Assembly: GCA_030269625.1 (NCBI GenBank)
Contig: JAJDFZ010000007.1
Coordinates: 1-56,721 of the forward strand
Reading direction: 5' to 3'
Source of the DNA: Oxalobacter sp. OttesenSCG-928-P03
Lineage (GTDB): Bacteria > Pseudomonadota > Gammaproteobacteria > Burkholderiales > Burkholderiaceae_D
Length of the DNA stretch: 56,721 nt
A program made the position numbers and the translations under genes. Positions 35,995 through 48,750 of the stretch are shown in pieces. Numbering within the stretch: position 1 is the first letter of the stretch; each line of letters begins with the position of its first letter. The notes beneath the pieces were generated by a model that searched no databases, was not told where the DNA came from, and saw only the letters and a list, made by a program, of their open reading frames with translations.

Positions 35995-36744
35995 TCAGAT
36001 AACTTTTGCCTCGGTTTTGAGTTTTTCAACCAGGGTTGCCACATCAGGCAGCATCTGCACACCTGAGCGTGAAGGCGGTTCCTCCACGCGCAGCACTTTC
36101 AGACGCGGTGTAATGGCAACGCCAAGCGCTTCCGGTGTAACGATTTCAACCTGCTGTTTTCTTGCCCGGGCCATATTGGGAAGGGTGACATACCTCGGCG
36201 CATTCAGGCGAAGATCTGCTGTAATAACGGCAGGCAGCGGCAAAGATATCTCTTCCGTTCCTTCGTCGACTTCCCGAATCACCCGGGCCGCACTACCCTC
36301 AACATGGACAGCCGAGGCAAAGATACCTTGCGGCCAGTCTAAAAGGGCTGCCAGCATCTGCCCTGTCTGGGAAGCATCATCATCCGTTGACTGCTTGCCC
36401 ATCAATATGATTTGCGGCGATTCTTTTTCGGCAATGGCCCTGAGCAGTTTGGCAATAGCCAGCGGCTGAAGCGTTTCCCCGGTATGCACCAGGATGGCGC
36501 GATCCGCGCCAATAGCCAGGGCAACGCGCAGGGTATCCTGCACCTTTTCCACACCGCAGGAAACCACAATCACCTCGGTCACTGTGCCTGCCTCTTTCAG
36601 ACGAACGGCTTCTTCCACGGCAATCTCATCAAACGGATTCATCGACATTTTGACGTTTTCCGTTTCAATACCGCTTTTATCAGCTTTCACACGGATTCTG
36701 GCATTGAAATCCACAACCCGCTTGACGCATACCATAACCTTCAT
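35995..36744 (-). CDS. etfB: Electron transfer flavoprotein beta subunit
   Basis: EtfB is the AMP-binding partner of EtfA. The 249 residues open MKVMVCVKRVVDFNARIRV. The middle shows EAVRLKEAGTVTEVIVVSCG and the family signature VEGSAARVIREVDEGTE with LPAVITADLRLNAPRY. The ATG at 36744 follows GGAGTG at good spacing. It lies 52 bp after the TusA-like gene on the same strand, and both could be read from the alaS transcript. Confidence 0.96.
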   Translation of the reverse strand: MKVMVCVKRVVDFNARIRVKADKSGIETENVKMSMNPFDEIAVEEAVRLKEAGTVTEVIVVSCGVEKVQDTLRVALAIGADRAILVHTGETLQPLAIAKLLRAIAEKESPQIILMGKQSTDDDASQTGQMLAALLDWPQGIFASAVHVEGSAARVIREVDEGTEEISLPLPAVITADLRLNAPRYVTLPNMARARKQQVEIVTPEALGVAITPRLKVLRVEEPPSRSGVQMLPDVATLVEKLKTEAKVI

Positions 36745-36796
36745 TTATTCACTCCACACCCCCTTTGCCTTCCTGAAAGCACAAAAAGACAAAAGG

Positions 36797-37033
36797 TTAC
36801 TTCCTTTTCAGGTAAATGACATATTCACCATCAGATTCCTGCTGGTCCAGCAGTGTATTGCCCGTTTGCTGACAAAAAAAACGGAAATCGCCCACCGCCG
36901 CGGGGTCTGTTGCGAGTACCCTCAGGACCTGACCGCTTTCCATGGCAGATAGCGCCTTTTTGGCCCAAAGAATCGGCACGGGACATTTCTCGTTCCGTGC
37001 ATCAACTTCCCGTGAAACAGCCGTGTTATCCAT
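36797..37033 (-). CDS. TusA-like sulfur-carrier protein
   Basis: This is a small cytosolic protein of the TusA/SirA/YedF family. The CPxP motif that carries persulfide is present in EKCPVPILWAKKAL (Cys near residue 17), and the beta-alpha-beta fold continues to LRVLATDPAAVGDF. The start at 37033 lies 13 bp after alaS and gives a 78-residue protein, the normal size; a start at 37066 overlaps alaS and adds 11 non-family residues. TusA proteins serve tRNA thiolation or molybdenum cofactor and sulfur traffic; which applies is unknown. Translation may be coupled to alaS, since no good ribosome site is seen. Confidence 0.88.
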   Translation of the reverse strand: MDNTAVSREVDARNEKCPVPILWAKKALSAMESGQVLRVLATDPAAVGDFRFFCQQTGNTLLDQQESDGEYVIYLKRK

Positions 37034-37046
37034 CAGGCAAACGACA

Positions 37047-39659
37047 TCAGTCCAGACGCTCGTCAATCCAGGCGCTCACGCTCTTGAGCGCTTCCGGCAA
37101 GGCGGATGGATCCGTGCCGCCAGCCTGCGCCATGTCCGGCCGGCCGCCTCCCTTGCCTCCAACCTGTTTTGCAACATGATTGACGAGATCACCTGCCTTG
37201 ACCCTGGACGTCACATCAGCGGTCACACCGGCAATCAGGCTAACCTTGCCGTCACTGACACTGGCCAGCACAATCGCGGCGCTTTTCAGGGAATCTTTCA
37301 GCTTGTCCATGGCATTGCGAAGGCTTGCCGCATCCGCGCCATCCAGTGTGACAGCCAGTACTTTGACCCCCTTGATTTCCACTGCCTGGCTGGCAAGCTC
37401 GTCACCCTGGCTTGACGCCATTTTGGACTTGAGCGAGGACAGTTCCCGCTCCAGCCCACGTACCTGTTCCTGCATCTGGTGAATGCGGGTTACCAGTTCT
37501 TCCGGTTTTGTCTTCAGCACAAAGGCGGCCTCATCCACCTTGCGCGACAGGGTCTGGATCAGATCAAGCGCCACGGTCCCGGTAATGGCTTCGATACGCC
37601 TGACGCCGGCAGCAATACCGCCTTCAGAAACAATTTTGAAAAAACCGATATCCCCGGTGCGCGCCACATGGGTGCCTCCGCACAGTTCGCAGGAAAAGCC
37701 GATATCCACCACGCGGACCTCATCGCCATATTTTTCGCCAAAAAGCGCCATCGCGCCGTGGGCAATCGCCTGGGTGTACGGCATCAGTTTGGCATTCACA
37801 TCCTGGTTGGAGAGAATCTCCTTGTTCACGATTTCCTCGATCTCGCGTATTTCCTCCTGTGTCAGCGGTGCGTGATGACTGAAATCGAAACGGGTTCTTT
37901 CCGCATCAACGAGAGAACCCCGCTGGGCGACATGCCCTCCGAGCACCTGGCGCAACGCCTTGTGCATCAGGTGGGTTGCCGAATGGTTGCGCATGGTCTG
38001 GGCACGCAACTCCAGGTTGACCCGGGCACTGACGGTATCTCCCAGCGCCAGCCTGCCTGTCAGCAGCCAGCCATGATGACCGGCAACATCCGCCTGGATT
38101 TTCTGGGTATCTTCCACTTCAAAACGGACGCCATCGGCAACAAGCGCCCCGCAATCACCAACCTGGCCGCCTGATTCCGCATAGAACGGCGTCACATCCA
38201 GCACGACCACGCCATGCTGCCCGGCCCGGATTTCCTCGACTGGCGTGCCATCAACATAAAGGGCGATGACTTTGCCTTCCTCCTGGAACCGGGTATACCC
38301 GACAAATTCGGTATTGTCACCGTGGTAATCCAGTATCGCAGCCATCTTGAATTTGCCTGCGGCACGCGCAGCGGCTTTCTGGCGCTCCATGGCTTCGTCA
38401 AAACCGGCTTCGTCCAGCGTGATATCCCGTTCTCGACAGATATCCGCCGTCAAATCCAGCGGAAAACCATAGGTATCGTAAAGTGTAAAGGCCGTTTCAC
38501 CATCCAGTACCTTTATCCCTGCAGGCAGCGCGGCCTCGAGAATTTTCATGCCGTTTTCCAGTGTCTCACCAAAACGCTCTTCCTCATGCAGAAGAATACG
38601 CTCAACCTGGGAAGCGGATTCGCGCAGTTCGGGATAGGCATCACCCATTTCATTGACCAGATCCTTGACCAAACGATAAAAGAATGGTTTGGACTGACCG
38701 AGTTTGTGCCCGTGACGAAGCGCACGGCGGATAATCCGGCGCAAGACATACCCGTGTCCGTCACTGCCGGGAATCAGTCCGTCAACAATCATGAATGCAC
38801 TGGCACGGATATGGTCTGCAATAACGTTAAGCGAATTGTTGGAGAGATCCGTTGTATTGGTTTCCCTTGCTGCAGCGCGAATCAGGTTCTGGAAGAGATC
38901 AATCTCATAATTGCTGTGAACATGCTGCAAAACGGCAGCCAGTCTTTCCAGGCCCATGCCGGTATCGACAGAAGGCATGGGAAGCGGTGTAAGGTTACCC
39001 TCCTCATCCCGGTTGAACTGCATGAAAACCAGGTTCCATATCTCGATATAGCGATCACCGTCCTCATCCGGGGTGCCAGGCAGTCCGCCAGGAATCTCCG
39101 GACCGTGATCATAAAAAATCTCACTGCACGGGCCACACGGGCCGGTATCGGCCATCTGCCAGAAATTGTCCGAGGCATAACGCGCACCCTTGTTGTCCCC
39201 GATGCGGATAACCCGCTCCTCTGGCAGGCCGATGTCATTCACCCAGACATCATAGGCCTCGTCATCTTCCTGATACACCGTGATCCAGAGTTTTTCAGGC
39301 GGCAGCCCGTATACCCCGGTAAGCAGTTCCCAGGCATAGCGGATGGCATCCTGCTTGAAATAATCACCAAAACTGAAGTTGCCCAGCATTTCAAAAAAGG
39401 TGTGATGGCGTGCGGTATACCCTACATTTTCGAGATCATTATGCTTGCCACCCGCCCTGACGCAGCGCTGGACCGTGGTGGCACGCGTATAGGGGCGTTT
39501 GTCGATGCCAAGGAACACATCCTTGAACTGCACCATGCCGGAATTGGTCAGCAGCATGGTCGGGTCATTTCCCGGCACCAGCGGACTGGAGCGCACGATG
39601 GCGTGCCCTCTCTCGGCAAAATAACCAAGGAATTTGTCGCGTATTTCAGAAGATTTCAT
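37047..39659 (-). CDS. alaS: Alanyl-tRNA synthetase AlaS
   Basis: AlaS charges tRNA-Ala and edits wrongly charged Ser and Gly. The start at 39659 ([19 protein letters not shown]) matches the family; the open frame 57 bases longer adds unrelated sequence. The 870-residue product has the class II core with [16 protein letters not shown] and GMGLERL. The editing domain carries the zinc motifs HSATHLMH and CELCGGTH. The C-terminal oligomer domain ends [22 protein letters not shown] lies at 39693-39698 on the minus strand, but a TTGTCC upstream is only 12 bp away, so the -35 element is unclear. Confidence 0.98.
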   Translation of the reverse strand: MKSSEIRDKFLGYFAERGHAIVRSSPLVPGNDPTMLLTNSGMVQFKDVFLGIDKRPYTRATTVQRCVRAGGKHNDLENVGYTARHHTFFEMLGNFSFGDYFKQDAIRYAWELLTGVYGLPPEKLWITVYQEDDEAYDVWVNDIGLPEERVIRIGDNKGARYASDNFWQMADTGPCGPCSEIFYDHGPEIPGGLPGTPDEDGDRYIEIWNLVFMQFNRDEEGNLTPLPMPSVDTGMGLERLAAVLQHVHSNYEIDLFQNLIRAAARETNTTDLSNNSLNVIADHIRASAFMIVDGLIPGSDGHGYVLRRIIRRALRHGHKLGQSKPFFYRLVKDLVNEMGDAYPELRESASQVERILLHEEERFGETLENGMKILEAALPAGIKVLDGETAFTLYDTYGFPLDLTADICRERDITLDEAGFDEAMERQKAAARAAGKFKMAAILDYHGDNTEFVGYTRFQEEGKVIALYVDGTPVEEIRAGQHGVVVLDVTPFYAESGGQVGDCGALVADGVRFEVEDTQKIQADVAGHHGWLLTGRLALGDTVSARVNLELRAQTMRNHSATHLMHKALRQVLGGHVAQRGSLVDAERTRFDFSHHAPLTQEEIREIEEIVNKEILSNQDVNAKLMPYTQAIAHGAMALFGEKYGDEVRVVDIGFSCELCGGTHVARTGDIGFFKIVSEGGIAAGVRRIEAITGTVALDLIQTLSRKVDEAAFVLKTKPEELVTRIHQMQEQVRGLERELSSLKSKMASSQGDELASQAVEIKGVKVLAVTLDGADAASLRNAMDKLKDSLKSAAIVLASVSDGKVSLIAGVTADVTSRVKAGDLVNHVAKQVGGKGGGRPDMAQAGGTDPSALPEALKSVSAWIDERLD

Positions 39660-39756
39660 GATCGTGAAAAGAGGCGTTAGCGCAAAAAAAAGATTATACG
39701 TTATCCACCAGGACAAGCACGGCTCTCATGATTGTCCCGGCGGCTGTCTCATAGCA

Positions 39757-42700
39757 TCAGCCAACCCATCGGCGCGCGTTGCGGAACATGCGCATCCAGG
39801 GGGAATCTTCACCCCAGGAATCGGGATGCCAGGAATGCTGCACCGTGCGGAAGACACGTTCAGCATGCGGCATGAGAACGGTAAAGCGCCCGTCATCTGT
39901 CGTAACCGATGTAATACCATGCGGCGAGCCATTGGGATTGAATGGATATACCTCGGTTGGCATACCGTAATTGTCGACATACCGCATGGCAACATGCGCC
40001 CGGCTGATGTCTCCCTGACGGGAAAAATCAGCAAAACCCTCGCCATGCGAGACGACAATCGGTGTCCGCAATCCGGTCATGCCCTCAAAGAAAATGGACG
40101 GGGATTCGTGAATCTCGACCATGGTAAAGCGGGCTTCAAACTGCTCTGACTTGTTTCGGGTGAATTTCGGCCAGTACCGTGCGCCGGGAATGATGGACTG
40201 AAGATTGCTCATCATCTGGCAGCCATTGCATATGCCCAGGGCAAAACTGTCTTTTCTTGAGAAGAAGGAAGAAAACTGCTCCTTGAGCATGTCATTGAAA
40301 AGAATCGTCTTGGCCCAGCCCTCACCGGCACCGAGCACATCGCCATAGGAAAAACCGCCCACAGCGATCATGCCCTGGAAATCAGAAAGACGGGCACGGC
40401 CGGCGATAAGGTCGCTCATATGCACATCCACGGTGGAAAAACCGGCTTTATGCATGACGTAGGCTGTCTCGACATGCGAATTAGAACCCTGCTCGCGCAA
40501 AATGGCGACTTTCGGACGTATGCCCGTCACAATATAAGGTGCGGCAATATCCTCCTGCATATCAAAGGGCACGTGCGGGAGAATTCCGGGATCAACCGTA
40601 TCCAGAATACGGTGGTATTCCATATCGGCACAGACCGGGTTATCCCTCAGGCGCGCAATCCGCCAGCTGGTTTCACTCCACAAGCGGTTCAATCTGACCA
40701 GCGACTGCGAGTAAACGGTTTCAGAACCATGGACAAAAGTCAGGCTGACGTCATCCATCAGTGTGCCGATAACATGGGAGTGATAGCCGAGATTATGCTC
40801 ATGCAGGCGTTGCTGAACAACTTCGAGGTCATCAGCGCGTATCTGGATGACGGCCCCCAGTTCCTCGGCAAACATGACCCGGAAAAGCCTTTCGTGAGGC
40901 ACACGCGTTTCGGCGGCTTCGGTCAGGGCATCCAGCATGGAATCGAGGGAAATATGCAAGCCCGTGCGTGACGCAAAACCCATCTCGCAAAGGGTGACAA
41001 AAAGACCGCCATCAGAGCGATCATGGTAGGCCAGCAGCCTGCCTTCAGCATTCAATTGCTGGATAGCGGCAAAGAAAGATTTCAGGTCTTCCGGATGGTC
41101 CACATCAGGAACCTCGTGGCCAATCTGCCCTGTTACCTGTGCCATCGCAGATGCGCCAAGCCGGTTAGTGCCACGCCCCAGATCAATCAGCATCAGCACG
41201 GTATCACCCGCATCGGTTTTCAGTTGGGGGGTCAACGCCTTCCTGACATCGTAAACCGGCGCAAAGGCGGAAACAATCAGGGAAACCGGAGAAATCACCT
41301 CTTTGTCCCTGCCCTCCTCCTGCCAGGTCGTGCGCATCGAAAGCGAATCCTTGCCGACAGGAATACTGATGCCCAAAGCCGGGCACAGCTCTATTCCCAC
41401 CGCCCGGACCGTATCGAAAAGCGCGGCATCCTGACCAGGCTGACCACAGGCCGCCATCCAGTTTGCCGAAAGTTTGATATCCGATATGCTGCTGATCGGT
41501 GCAGAAGCAATATTGGTGATCGCCTCGCCAATCGCGATGCGCCCGGAAGCCGCCGCTTCGATAACGGCAAGCGGTGTTCTTTCACCCATTGACATGGCTT
41601 CACCGGCATAACCGGTAAAACTCATCAGCGTCACGGCACAATCCGCAACCGGAACCTGCCAGGGACCAACCATCTGATCTCGCGATGTCAGACCGCCTAC
41701 TGTGCGGTCTCCAATCGTAATCAGGAAAGACTTGTCACCAACTGTTGGCAACTGCAGAATTTTTTCAGCGGTTTCTCCCAGCTTGAGGCCAGATACATCA
41801 ACCGGCGCATAATCGCGTTTCACATGGGTCACATCCCGGTGCATTTTGGGCGGCTTGCCTAAAAGGACATCCATGGGCATATCGACAGGTTCGTTGCCGT
41901 ACTGCGGATCAACCAGCTTTAACTGGCGTTCTTCCGTTGCCGTGCCAACGACAGCAAAACGGCAGCGCTCCCTTTCGCACAGCTTTTCAAACAGAGGCAG
42001 GCTTTCAGGTGAAATTGCCAGCACATAGCGTTCCTGGGATTCATTGCTCCAGATTTCCTTGGGCGACATTCCGCTTTCTTCCAGCGGAACGCAACGCAGA
42101 TCGAAAACCGCCCCGCGATTGGCATCATTGGTGATTTCGGGGAACGCATTGGATAATCCGCCAGCGCCGACATCGTGGATCGAAAGGATTGGATTGTCAT
42201 CTCCCATGGCCCAGCAGGCATTGATGACTTCCTGCGCGCGCCGCTCCATTTCAGGGTTTCCGCGCTGCACGGAATCAAAATCCAGATCCGCTGTATTGGT
42301 GCCGGTTGCCATTGAAGACGCGGCACCGCCGCCCATGCCGATACGCATGCCCGGACCGCCCAGCTGGATCAGAAGGCTTCCCGGCGGCAACTCACGCTTG
42401 AAGGTATGCTTGTCCGAAATATTGCCGATACCGCCGGCAATCATGATCGGCTTGTGATAACCGAACACCTGCCCGCCCACATTCTGCTCGTATGTCCGGA
42501 AATAGCCTGCAAGATTGGGGCGGCCGAATTCATTGTTGAACGCCGCGCCGCCAATCGGCCCCTCAATCATGATCTGCAAAGGTGAAGCAATCCTTTCCGG
42601 GCGGCCGTAAGCAACGGCCGCACCACCGGCTTTTTCCGGCTGCGCAACATCCATTGCGTTTTCCCAGGGCTTTTCCGCATCAGGAAGCATCAGGTTGGAA

Positions 42701-43722
42701 ACCGTAAATCCCGTCAAACCGGCCTTGGGCTTGGCGCCCCGGCCTGTTGCACCCTCATCCCTGATTTCACCGCCCGCGCCGGTTGACGCACCCGGGAAAG
42801 GGGAAATCGCCGTAGGATGATTATGCGTTTCCACTTTCATGAGAATGTGGGTCAGCTCGTCTGAAGCCTGGTACTCATGGCCGGATGCCTCTCCGCGTGG
42901 ATAAAAACGCATGACTTCGGCACCCTCAATAATGGAGGAATTGTCCTTGTATGCCACGATCGTGCCGGCCGGATGACAGGCGTGCGTATGCCTGATCATT
43001 CCGAAAAGCGAGATATCCTGCTTCTTGCCGTCAATGGTCCAGTCAGCATTGAAAATCTTGTGCCGGCAGTGCTCACTGTTGGCCTGCGCAAACATCATCA
43101 GTTCAACATCAGTCGGATTACGGTTTGCCTTGACGAAGGCGTCGTACAGATAGTCGACCTCATCTTCCGAAAGCGCAAGCCCCATATCCACATTGGCCTT
43201 TTCCAGGGCCGCCTTTCCGCCAGCCAGCATATCCACATGCTCCAGCGGCGTCGGTTCGAGTTCCATGAAAAGGGCCTCTGCCTCTTTCATGTCGAAAAGG
43301 ACGGTCTCTGTCATGCGATCATGCAGCAGCGCCGTCATGCCGGCCTGCTGTGCCTCGGTCAGGGGCGCGGCATTCTGGCTGCGCGAAATGACATATAAAA
43401 TGCCGCGCTCGATTCTTTTCACATGCGGCATCCCGCAATTGTGGGCGATGTCCGTCGCCTTGGATGCCCACGGGGAAATCGTACCCAACCTCGGAACAAC
43501 GACAATCCCGTCTGTATCGCTGATCCCGGAAAAGGGTTCGCCATAATCCAGCAGGGATTCAAGGCGGCGGGTATCCTCCTCCGAAAGCGGCGATGCTGCG
43601 TCGATAAAATGAACAAAACGTCCTGTAATATCTGCTGTCCCGGGATCAATTTTTTGCAGACGGGACAGAAGGCCTTTTGCGCGAAAGGCAGACAGGGCAT
43701 TGGAACCCGGAATGATGAGCAT
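39757..43722 (-). CDS. purL: Phosphoribosylformylglycinamidine synthase PurL, large single-chain form
   Basis: PurL uses ATP and glutamine to turn FGAR into FGAM, the fourth step of purine synthesis. At 1321 residues it is the long proteobacterial type. It has an N-terminal substrate domain, two AIR-synthase-like halves (with [16 protein letters not shown] and [17 protein letters not shown] in the first), and a C-terminal glutaminase. The glutaminase nucleophile is in [12 protein letters not shown] (around 1160) and the His/Glu pair in the final [24 protein letters not shown] element lies at 43769-43774 upstream. The start has no clear ribosome site. It reads alone, 97 bp before alaS. Confidence 0.98.
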   Translation of the reverse strand: MLIIPGSNALSAFRAKGLLSRLQKIDPGTADITGRFVHFIDAASPLSEEDTRRLESLLDYGEPFSGISDTDGIVVVPRLGTISPWASKATDIAHNCGMPHVKRIERGILYVISRSQNAAPLTEAQQAGMTALLHDRMTETVLFDMKEAEALFMELEPTPLEHVDMLAGGKAALEKANVDMGLALSEDEVDYLYDAFVKANRNPTDVELMMFAQANSEHCRHKIFNADWTIDGKKQDISLFGMIRHTHACHPAGTIVAYKDNSSIIEGAEVMRFYPRGEASGHEYQASDELTHILMKVETHNHPTAISPFPGASTGAGGEIRDEGATGRGAKPKAGLTGFTVSNLMLPDAEKPWENAMDVAQPEKAGGAAVAYGRPERIASPLQIMIEGPIGGAAFNNEFGRPNLAGYFRTYEQNVGGQVFGYHKPIMIAGGIGNISDKHTFKRELPPGSLLIQLGGPGMRIGMGGGAASSMATGTNTADLDFDSVQRGNPEMERRAQEVINACWAMGDDNPILSIHDVGAGGLSNAFPEITNDANRGAVFDLRCVPLEESGMSPKEIWSNESQERYVLAISPESLPLFEKLCERERCRFAVVGTATEERQLKLVDPQYGNEPVDMPMDVLLGKPPKMHRDVTHVKRDYAPVDVSGLKLGETAEKILQLPTVGDKSFLITIGDRTVGGLTSRDQMVGPWQVPVADCAVTLMSFTGYAGEAMSMGERTPLAVIEAAASGRIAIGEAITNIASAPISSISDIKLSANWMAACGQPGQDAALFDTVRAVGIELCPALGISIPVGKDSLSMRTTWQEEGRDKEVISPVSLIVSAFAPVYDVRKALTPQLKTDAGDTVLMLIDLGRGTNRLGASAMAQVTGQIGHEVPDVDHPEDLKSFFAAIQQLNAEGRLLAYHDRSDGGLFVTLCEMGFASRTGLHISLDSMLDALTEAAETRVPHERLFRVMFAEELGAVIQIRADDLEVVQQRLHEHNLGYHSHVIGTLMDDVSLTFVHGSETVYSQSLVRLNRLWSETSWRIARLRDNPVCADMEYHRILDTVDPGILPHVPFDMQEDIAAPYIVTGIRPKVAILREQGSNSHVETAYVMHKAGFSTVDVHMSDLIAGRARLSDFQGMIAVGGFSYGDVLGAGEGWAKTILFNDMLKEQFSSFFSRKDSFALGICNGCQMMSNLQSIIPGARYWPKFTRNKSEQFEARFTMVEIHESPSIFFEGMTGLRTPIVVSHGEGFADFSRQGDISRAHVAMRYVDNYGMPTEVYPFNPNGSPHGITSVTTDDGRFTVLMPHAERVFRTVQHSWHPDSWGEDSPWMRMFRNARRWVG

Positions 43723-43947
43723 GATGTATCGAAAAAATAGAAATTAACCGCAGGTGAGTGAACTTTGTATTATACCTCCGGATAGCCTCAAACGCAGACG
43801 GACACCTAAAAATTCGGCAGCGGGTCCGCCTGTCAAATGTGTTCAGAAACACCGGCAACTGCGCGCTGCAAAGCGTTTTTCCGTACCGTAAAGCCAGCAC
43901 GGCAAACGCTTTTGCGCCTCCCGTATTGCACAAATCAGGGTTTCAAC

Positions 43948-43976
43948 AAAAAACGGCGCATGATGCGCCGTTTTTT
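43948..43976. terminator. Bidirectional terminator after the RND efflux genes
   Basis: A 13-bp perfect inverted repeat (AAAAAACGGCGCA, loop TGA) ends in a T run on both strands. It lies 14 bp after the RND pump stop and ends that transcript. Confidence 0.92.
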
Positions 43977-43990
43977 GCACAGCCTGTTTC

Positions 43991-46900
43991 CTAATCGTCA
44001 TCTTCCTCGTCATCATCGCCATTTTCATCTGCAATTGCTGTTGCCTGAGCCGCCTCTTTCCTGGATTTAAAGAAACTGTTGACAATAATGTAGAAAATCG
44101 GGGTAAAGAAAATGCCCAGCGCCGTAGCGGCTGTCACGCCGCAGACAACGGTTGTGCCGATGGCGTTCTGACCGCCTGAGCCCGCACCGGAACTGATCAT
44201 GAGTGGCACAACACCCAATACAAACGCCATGGATGTCATGATGATCGGACGCAGGCGCAAGCGGGCCGCATGGACAGTTGCCTGGAAAATATCCTCTCCC
44301 TTCTCGTACATTTCCTGGGCGAACTCCACAATCAGGATCGAGTTTTTGGCGGAAAGACCAATTACGGTAAGAATACCGATCTGGAAATAGACGTCATTAC
44401 TCATGCCCCGAAGCATCACACCGGCCAGCGCGCCGATCACACCTGTTGGCACAACCAGCAGCACGGCAAAAGGAATGGACCAGCTCTCGTACAGCGCCGC
44501 CAGACACAGAAAAACAATAACCAGTGAAATGGCATAAAGCATGGGTGCCTGCGAGCCCGCCATTTTTTCCTGATAGGAAAGCCCCGTCCAGGAAAAATCG
44601 AAGCCGGACGGCAGCTCCCGCGCCAGCTCTTCCATGGCTGTCATTGCCTGGCCGGTACTTTTGTTACCGCGCGGCACACCAAGAATTTCAATGGACGGAA
44701 GACCGTTATATCGCTCCAGTCTCGGTGACCCTTTTTCCATGTTCATCGAAATGAATGACGAAAAGGGAACCATCTCGCCCTTGGTGTTGCGAATATGATA
44801 CTTGTTGAAATCTTCCGCCTGCATGCGAAACGGTGTATCCGCCTGGATATAGACTTTCTTGGTACGACCGCGGTCCATGAAGTCATTCACGTATGAACTG
44901 CCCCAGTAAGCAGCAATGGCAGTATTGATTTCCCCCTTGTTCAGGCTTTGTGCGCCTGCCTTGGCCAGATCAATATCCAGCACATACTGGTCCACGTCTT
45001 CCAGGCCGTTCGGACGCACGGCCGACAGGTCAGGATGCTGGTTGGCCTTCATCAGGAGAATGTTACGGGCATTCATCAGTGCATCATGCCCCTGGTTTGC
45101 ACGGTCAATCAGTTCAAAGTCAAAACCGGTTGCATTACCCAACTCGACAACAGCAGGCGGCGCAAAGGCAAAGACACTTGCCTCCTTGATCTGGGAAAAC
45201 TTGGCCATGGCCCGCCCGACAAGTGCCGGTACACGGCGTTCATCTCCCTTGCGCTCACTCCAGTCCTTCAGGCTGATAAACGCCAGCCCCGCATTCTGTC
45301 CGCTGCCGCCATAGCTAAACCCCGCTACCGTCATGACGCTGGCAACCGACTCTTTTTCATCCTCGCGAAAATGCCTGTCAACCTCCTTTAGCACCTCTCT
45401 TGTCCGTTCAAATGTCGCTCCTGTCGGCAGGGTAACCTGGACAAAAAGCATACCCTGATCCTCGTCCGGCAAAAAACCGGAGGGCAGTCGCAAGAACATG
45501 TAACCGATACAGCCAATCCCGACAAGAAAGATCAGCAGGTAACGCTTTGGCCTGGAGATAACACGGGATACCCCGCCCTGGTAACGGTTCGACACACTAT
45601 CAAACCAGTTGTTGAAGCGGCCAAAAAAACCGGTTGTCTTGTGTTTCATCACATCCGGCAGCATGGTGGCGCACAGCGCCGGTGTCAGGATCATGGCAAC
45701 CAGAACGGAAAGCGTCATGGCCGTAACAATCGTGATGGAAAACTGCCGGTAGATCACACCGGTGGAACCGCTCATGAACGCCATAGGCACAAATACCGCG
45801 GCAATCACCATGGCCACACCAACCAGCGCACCGGTGATCTGGCTCATTGATTTCTTTGCCGCCTCCTTGGGCCCGATATGTTCCTCATGCATGATCCGCT
45901 CGACGTTTTCCACCACCACAATGGCATCGTCAACCAATAGGCCAATCGCCAGCACCATACCGAACATGGTCAGGGAATTGATAGAAAATCCGGTAATCGC
46001 CAGGACACCAAAGGTGCCCAGCAGCACCACTGGAATCGCAATCGTTGGAATCAGCGTGGCCCGGAAATTCTGCAGGAAGAGATACATCACCAGGAAAACC
46101 AGGATGATGGCCTCGCCCAGTGTGCGGAAAACCTCTTCAATCGAGAGCTTGACGAACGGTGTCGTATCGTAGGGATAAACGTGCGCGACACCCTGCGGGT
46201 AAAACTTGGAGAGCGAATCCAGCTCTTTTTTGATCAGTGCCGATGTCTCAAGCGCATTGGCGCCGGATGCCAGCTTGATTGCCAGACCTGATGACGGCAT
46301 GCCGTTATAGTACGCCTCAGAGGTGAACATTTCATTGTTCAGTTCAATGCGTGCAATGTCTTTCAGAAAGAGGGAAGAGCCGTCCGGATTCGTCCGTATA
46401 AAGATGTTTTCAAACTGCTCGACCTTTTCAAACCGCTCGGCAGCAATGATCGTCACGTTGATCTGCTGGCCCGGAAGCTGGGGAGCCGCACCAACCTGAC
46501 CACCCGTTACCTGCGCGTTCTGTTCTCGAATGGCGGCAATGATATCCGATGGATTCAGCCTGTACTGTTCCATTTTCAGCGGGTCAAGCCATATCCGCAT
46601 GGCATACTGTGCACCGAAAATCTGGGTATCACCAACACCGGACAGACGTCCGATCGGGTCCTGCATGTTACTGGCAATATAATCACTCAGGTCCGCGCCA
46701 TCCATTTTTCCATCTTCTGAAATCAGGCTGACAACGAGAAGGAAATTCTTGACAGACTTGGTAACCGAAAGCCCCTGCCGCTGAACCTCTTCCGGCAGAA
46801 GGGGCGTTGCCAGCTGGAGCTTGTTCTGTACCTGCACCTGGGCAATATCGACATCGATGCCCGATTCAAACACCAGGTTGATGGTCGCCTGACCAGAAGA

Positions 46901-47149
46901 ATCACTGCTCGAATACATGTAAATCATGTGATCGATGCCCTTCATCTGCTGCTCGATAACCTGGGTAACGGTGCTTTCAAGTGTTTTGGCTGATGCGCCG
47001 GGATAGGTTGCGGAAATGGCAACTTCCGGAGAGGCAATGGAGGGATACTGTGCGATAGGCAAAGTCGAAATGGAAAGCGCTCCCCCCAGCATGATCAGGA
47101 TCGCAATAACCCATGCAAAAATGGGGCGATCAATAAAGAAATTCGCCAT
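43991..47149 (-). CDS. RND efflux transporter, HAE1 (AcrB/MexB) family
   Basis: This 1052-residue inner-membrane proton-driven pump exports hydrophobic compounds. It opens [17 protein letters not shown], the standard HAE1 start, followed by the large porter loop. Segment four carries the two aspartates of the proton relay in [16 protein letters not shown], and a second half repeats the fold. Twelve membrane segments are expected. The C-terminus ends in a striking acidic run (DDDEEDDD). It follows the adaptor gene by three bases. No outer-membrane factor lies next to it; the nearest is the gene at 54790-56241, some 6 kb upstream on the same strand. Confidence 0.96.
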   Translation of the reverse strand: MANFFIDRPIFAWVIAILIMLGGALSISTLPIAQYPSIASPEVAISATYPGASAKTLESTVTQVIEQQMKGIDHMIYMYSSSDSSGQATINLVFESGIDVDIAQVQVQNKLQLATPLLPEEVQRQGLSVTKSVKNFLLVVSLISEDGKMDGADLSDYIASNMQDPIGRLSGVGDTQIFGAQYAMRIWLDPLKMEQYRLNPSDIIAAIREQNAQVTGGQVGAAPQLPGQQINVTIIAAERFEKVEQFENIFIRTNPDGSSLFLKDIARIELNNEMFTSEAYYNGMPSSGLAIKLASGANALETSALIKKELDSLSKFYPQGVAHVYPYDTTPFVKLSIEEVFRTLGEAIILVFLVMYLFLQNFRATLIPTIAIPVVLLGTFGVLAITGFSINSLTMFGMVLAIGLLVDDAIVVVENVERIMHEEHIGPKEAAKKSMSQITGALVGVAMVIAAVFVPMAFMSGSTGVIYRQFSITIVTAMTLSVLVAMILTPALCATMLPDVMKHKTTGFFGRFNNWFDSVSNRYQGGVSRVISRPKRYLLIFLVGIGCIGYMFLRLPSGFLPDEDQGMLFVQVTLPTGATFERTREVLKEVDRHFREDEKESVASVMTVAGFSYGGSGQNAGLAFISLKDWSERKGDERRVPALVGRAMAKFSQIKEASVFAFAPPAVVELGNATGFDFELIDRANQGHDALMNARNILLMKANQHPDLSAVRPNGLEDVDQYVLDIDLAKAGAQSLNKGEINTAIAAYWGSSYVNDFMDRGRTKKVYIQADTPFRMQAEDFNKYHIRNTKGEMVPFSSFISMNMEKGSPRLERYNGLPSIEILGVPRGNKSTGQAMTAMEELARELPSGFDFSWTGLSYQEKMAGSQAPMLYAISLVIVFLCLAALYESWSIPFAVLLVVPTGVIGALAGVMLRGMSNDVYFQIGILTVIGLSAKNSILIVEFAQEMYEKGEDIFQATVHAARLRLRPIIMTSMAFVLGVVPLMISSGAGSGGQNAIGTTVVCGVTAATALGIFFTPIFYIIVNSFFKSRKEAAQATAIADENGDDDEEDDD

Positions 47150-47152
47150 GGA

Positions 47153-48532
47153 TTACTCCACCTTTTCTTTCTCTGTCTCCTGCTGCTCAGGAGCTGGCTC
47201 TGCCGCTGCCGGTACAGGCGCGGTTTCATCCTGCGCATTGTTATTGGCATTAGCCCCCGCTACGGCATCCACAACCACCTCCGGCTGAACTTCATCTCCG
47301 GTCACTACCTGTCCCGGCTGTGCTTTCTGCAGACCATCCACCATGACACGGTCTCCCGGCTTCAAGCCATCCGTAATCAGCCAGTGATTCTTGTAGTCAC
47401 GATCCAGTGTCACGTACCGCAGGGCAACGTAATAGTCGTCCTGCCCCAACGATTTTGGTGCCGGCGCGCCAGCCTGTTCTTTTTCTGAAGCCTGCTGCGG
47501 CTGAGGATTTTCCTTGGTCAGAACATAGACATAAGGGCGGTTTTTCGAATCACGCATCACCGTTTTCTGGGGTATCAGGATCGTGTTTTCCCGAACGCCC
47601 TCCTCAATCACGGCACGCACGTACATGCCTGGCAAAAGGATGTAATCCGGGTTCTCAAAGGTTGCGCGTACTGAAATCACCCCTGTGCTCTGTTCGATGG
47701 TCACGTCAGAAAACTGCAGTTCGCCCAGAATCCATTCCGGCTCCCCCCCCTCGGTTTTGTCCTTGGAAATTCTGGCATAAGGCGAACCATCTTCCAGCTT
47801 CAGCTTGATCTTTGCTCCCTTGTTGGCGCCGGCCTGTATCTCGCCTGTAGCAAAAGCGCGGCGCAGCTTGAGCAGCTCGGAACTCGACTGTGTCACATCC
47901 ACATAAACAGGCGTCAACTGCTGTACCGTCGCCAGCGGATCGGCCTGATTCTGGGTAACCAGGGCGCCGGGCGTCACGAAAGAGCGGCTGATGCGCCCGG
48001 AAACCGGCGCCAGCACCTTTGTATATTCCAGGTTGATCCTCGCCGTTTCCACGGCCTGCCTGGCTGCTTCAACTGCAGCAATGGACTGATCCCTTGCCGC
48101 AATGGCGTCGTCATATTCCTGCTTGCTGACAGCGTTGATATCCACGATCTTGCTGTAGCGCTCAGCCAGAAGGCGTGCCGCAACCACATTGGCCTGCGCC
48201 CTTGACAGCTCCGCTCTTGCGCTGTTGTATGCCGCCTGGAAAAGCGCGGGATCAATCTGGTAGAGCTGTTCGCCTTCCTTGACGTCTGAACCTTCTTCAA
48301 AGAGACGTTTCTGAATAATGCCACTGACCTGCGGCCTGACCTCCGATACCATGAATGCCGAAACCCGGCCCGGCATTTCGGTAATCAGTGGAACACTGTT
48401 GGCCTGGGTGACCTGATAACTTACTTTTGGAGGTGGCTGAACCGGCACAACCTTTTCCTGGCAGCCCGACAGTCCCATCACTGCAACAAAAATTCCCAAC
48501 AGGCTTGTTCTATACATTGGCAGGCTGCTCAT
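47153..48532 (-). CDS. RND efflux periplasmic adaptor (AcrA/MexA-like lipoprotein)
   Basis: The adaptor links the pump to an outer-membrane channel. The start at 48532 has GGAG four bases upstream. The signal (TSLLGIFVAVMGLSGC) has the lipobox LSGC, so it is a lipoprotein. The lipoyl-like halves flank a coiled-coil hairpin (LFQAAYNSARAELSRAQANVV, then VETARINLEYTKVLAPVSGR), followed by the beta-barrel and a final domain ending near KPGDRVMVDGLQKAQPGQVV. A Pro/Ala/Glu/Gln-rich tail of about 45 residues is extra. A TATAAT lies at about 48633-48638 without a clear -35 box. Confidence 0.95.
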   Translation of the reverse strand: MSSLPMYRTSLLGIFVAVMGLSGCQEKVVPVQPPPKVSYQVTQANSVPLITEMPGRVSAFMVSEVRPQVSGIIQKRLFEEGSDVKEGEQLYQIDPALFQAAYNSARAELSRAQANVVAARLLAERYSKIVDINAVSKQEYDDAIAARDQSIAAVEAARQAVETARINLEYTKVLAPVSGRISRSFVTPGALVTQNQADPLATVQQLTPVYVDVTQSSSELLKLRRAFATGEIQAGANKGAKIKLKLEDGSPYARISKDKTEGGEPEWILGELQFSDVTIEQSTGVISVRATFENPDYILLPGMYVRAVIEEGVRENTILIPQKTVMRDSKNRPYVYVLTKENPQPQQASEKEQAGAPAPKSLGQDDYYVALRYVTLDRDYKNHWLITDGLKPGDRVMVDGLQKAQPGQVVTGDEVQPEVVVDAVAGANANNNAQDETAPVPAAAEPAPEQQETEKEKVE

Positions 48533-48750
48533 TTTTCTCCTTTTGGTACGCAGCATTCAGTTAAAAGAGAGGTCTTTGTCATTTTTTGCACAACATGTAC
48601 AAGAATACGTGCTCTTTACCCAAAACAAAACCATTATAAAAAAATTGACTCTTCATTCCGCAGCTTTTTTGCCGAATCACAAAAAAGACTCTGGAATGAA
48701 ACGCCTTGAAAACCCTCTTCGGCAAAACGCGCATTCCCTGAAAAACGCGT

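Noticed and set aside
38214-39680. 488-codon open frame on the plus strand inside alaS
   Set aside because: Length alone is impressive, but it mirrors AlaS codons and carries no recognisable domain or start signal.
39693-39716. TTGTCC and TATAAT upstream of alaS as a full promoter
   Set aside because: The spacing is 12 bp, too short for sigma-70; only the -10 element is credible.
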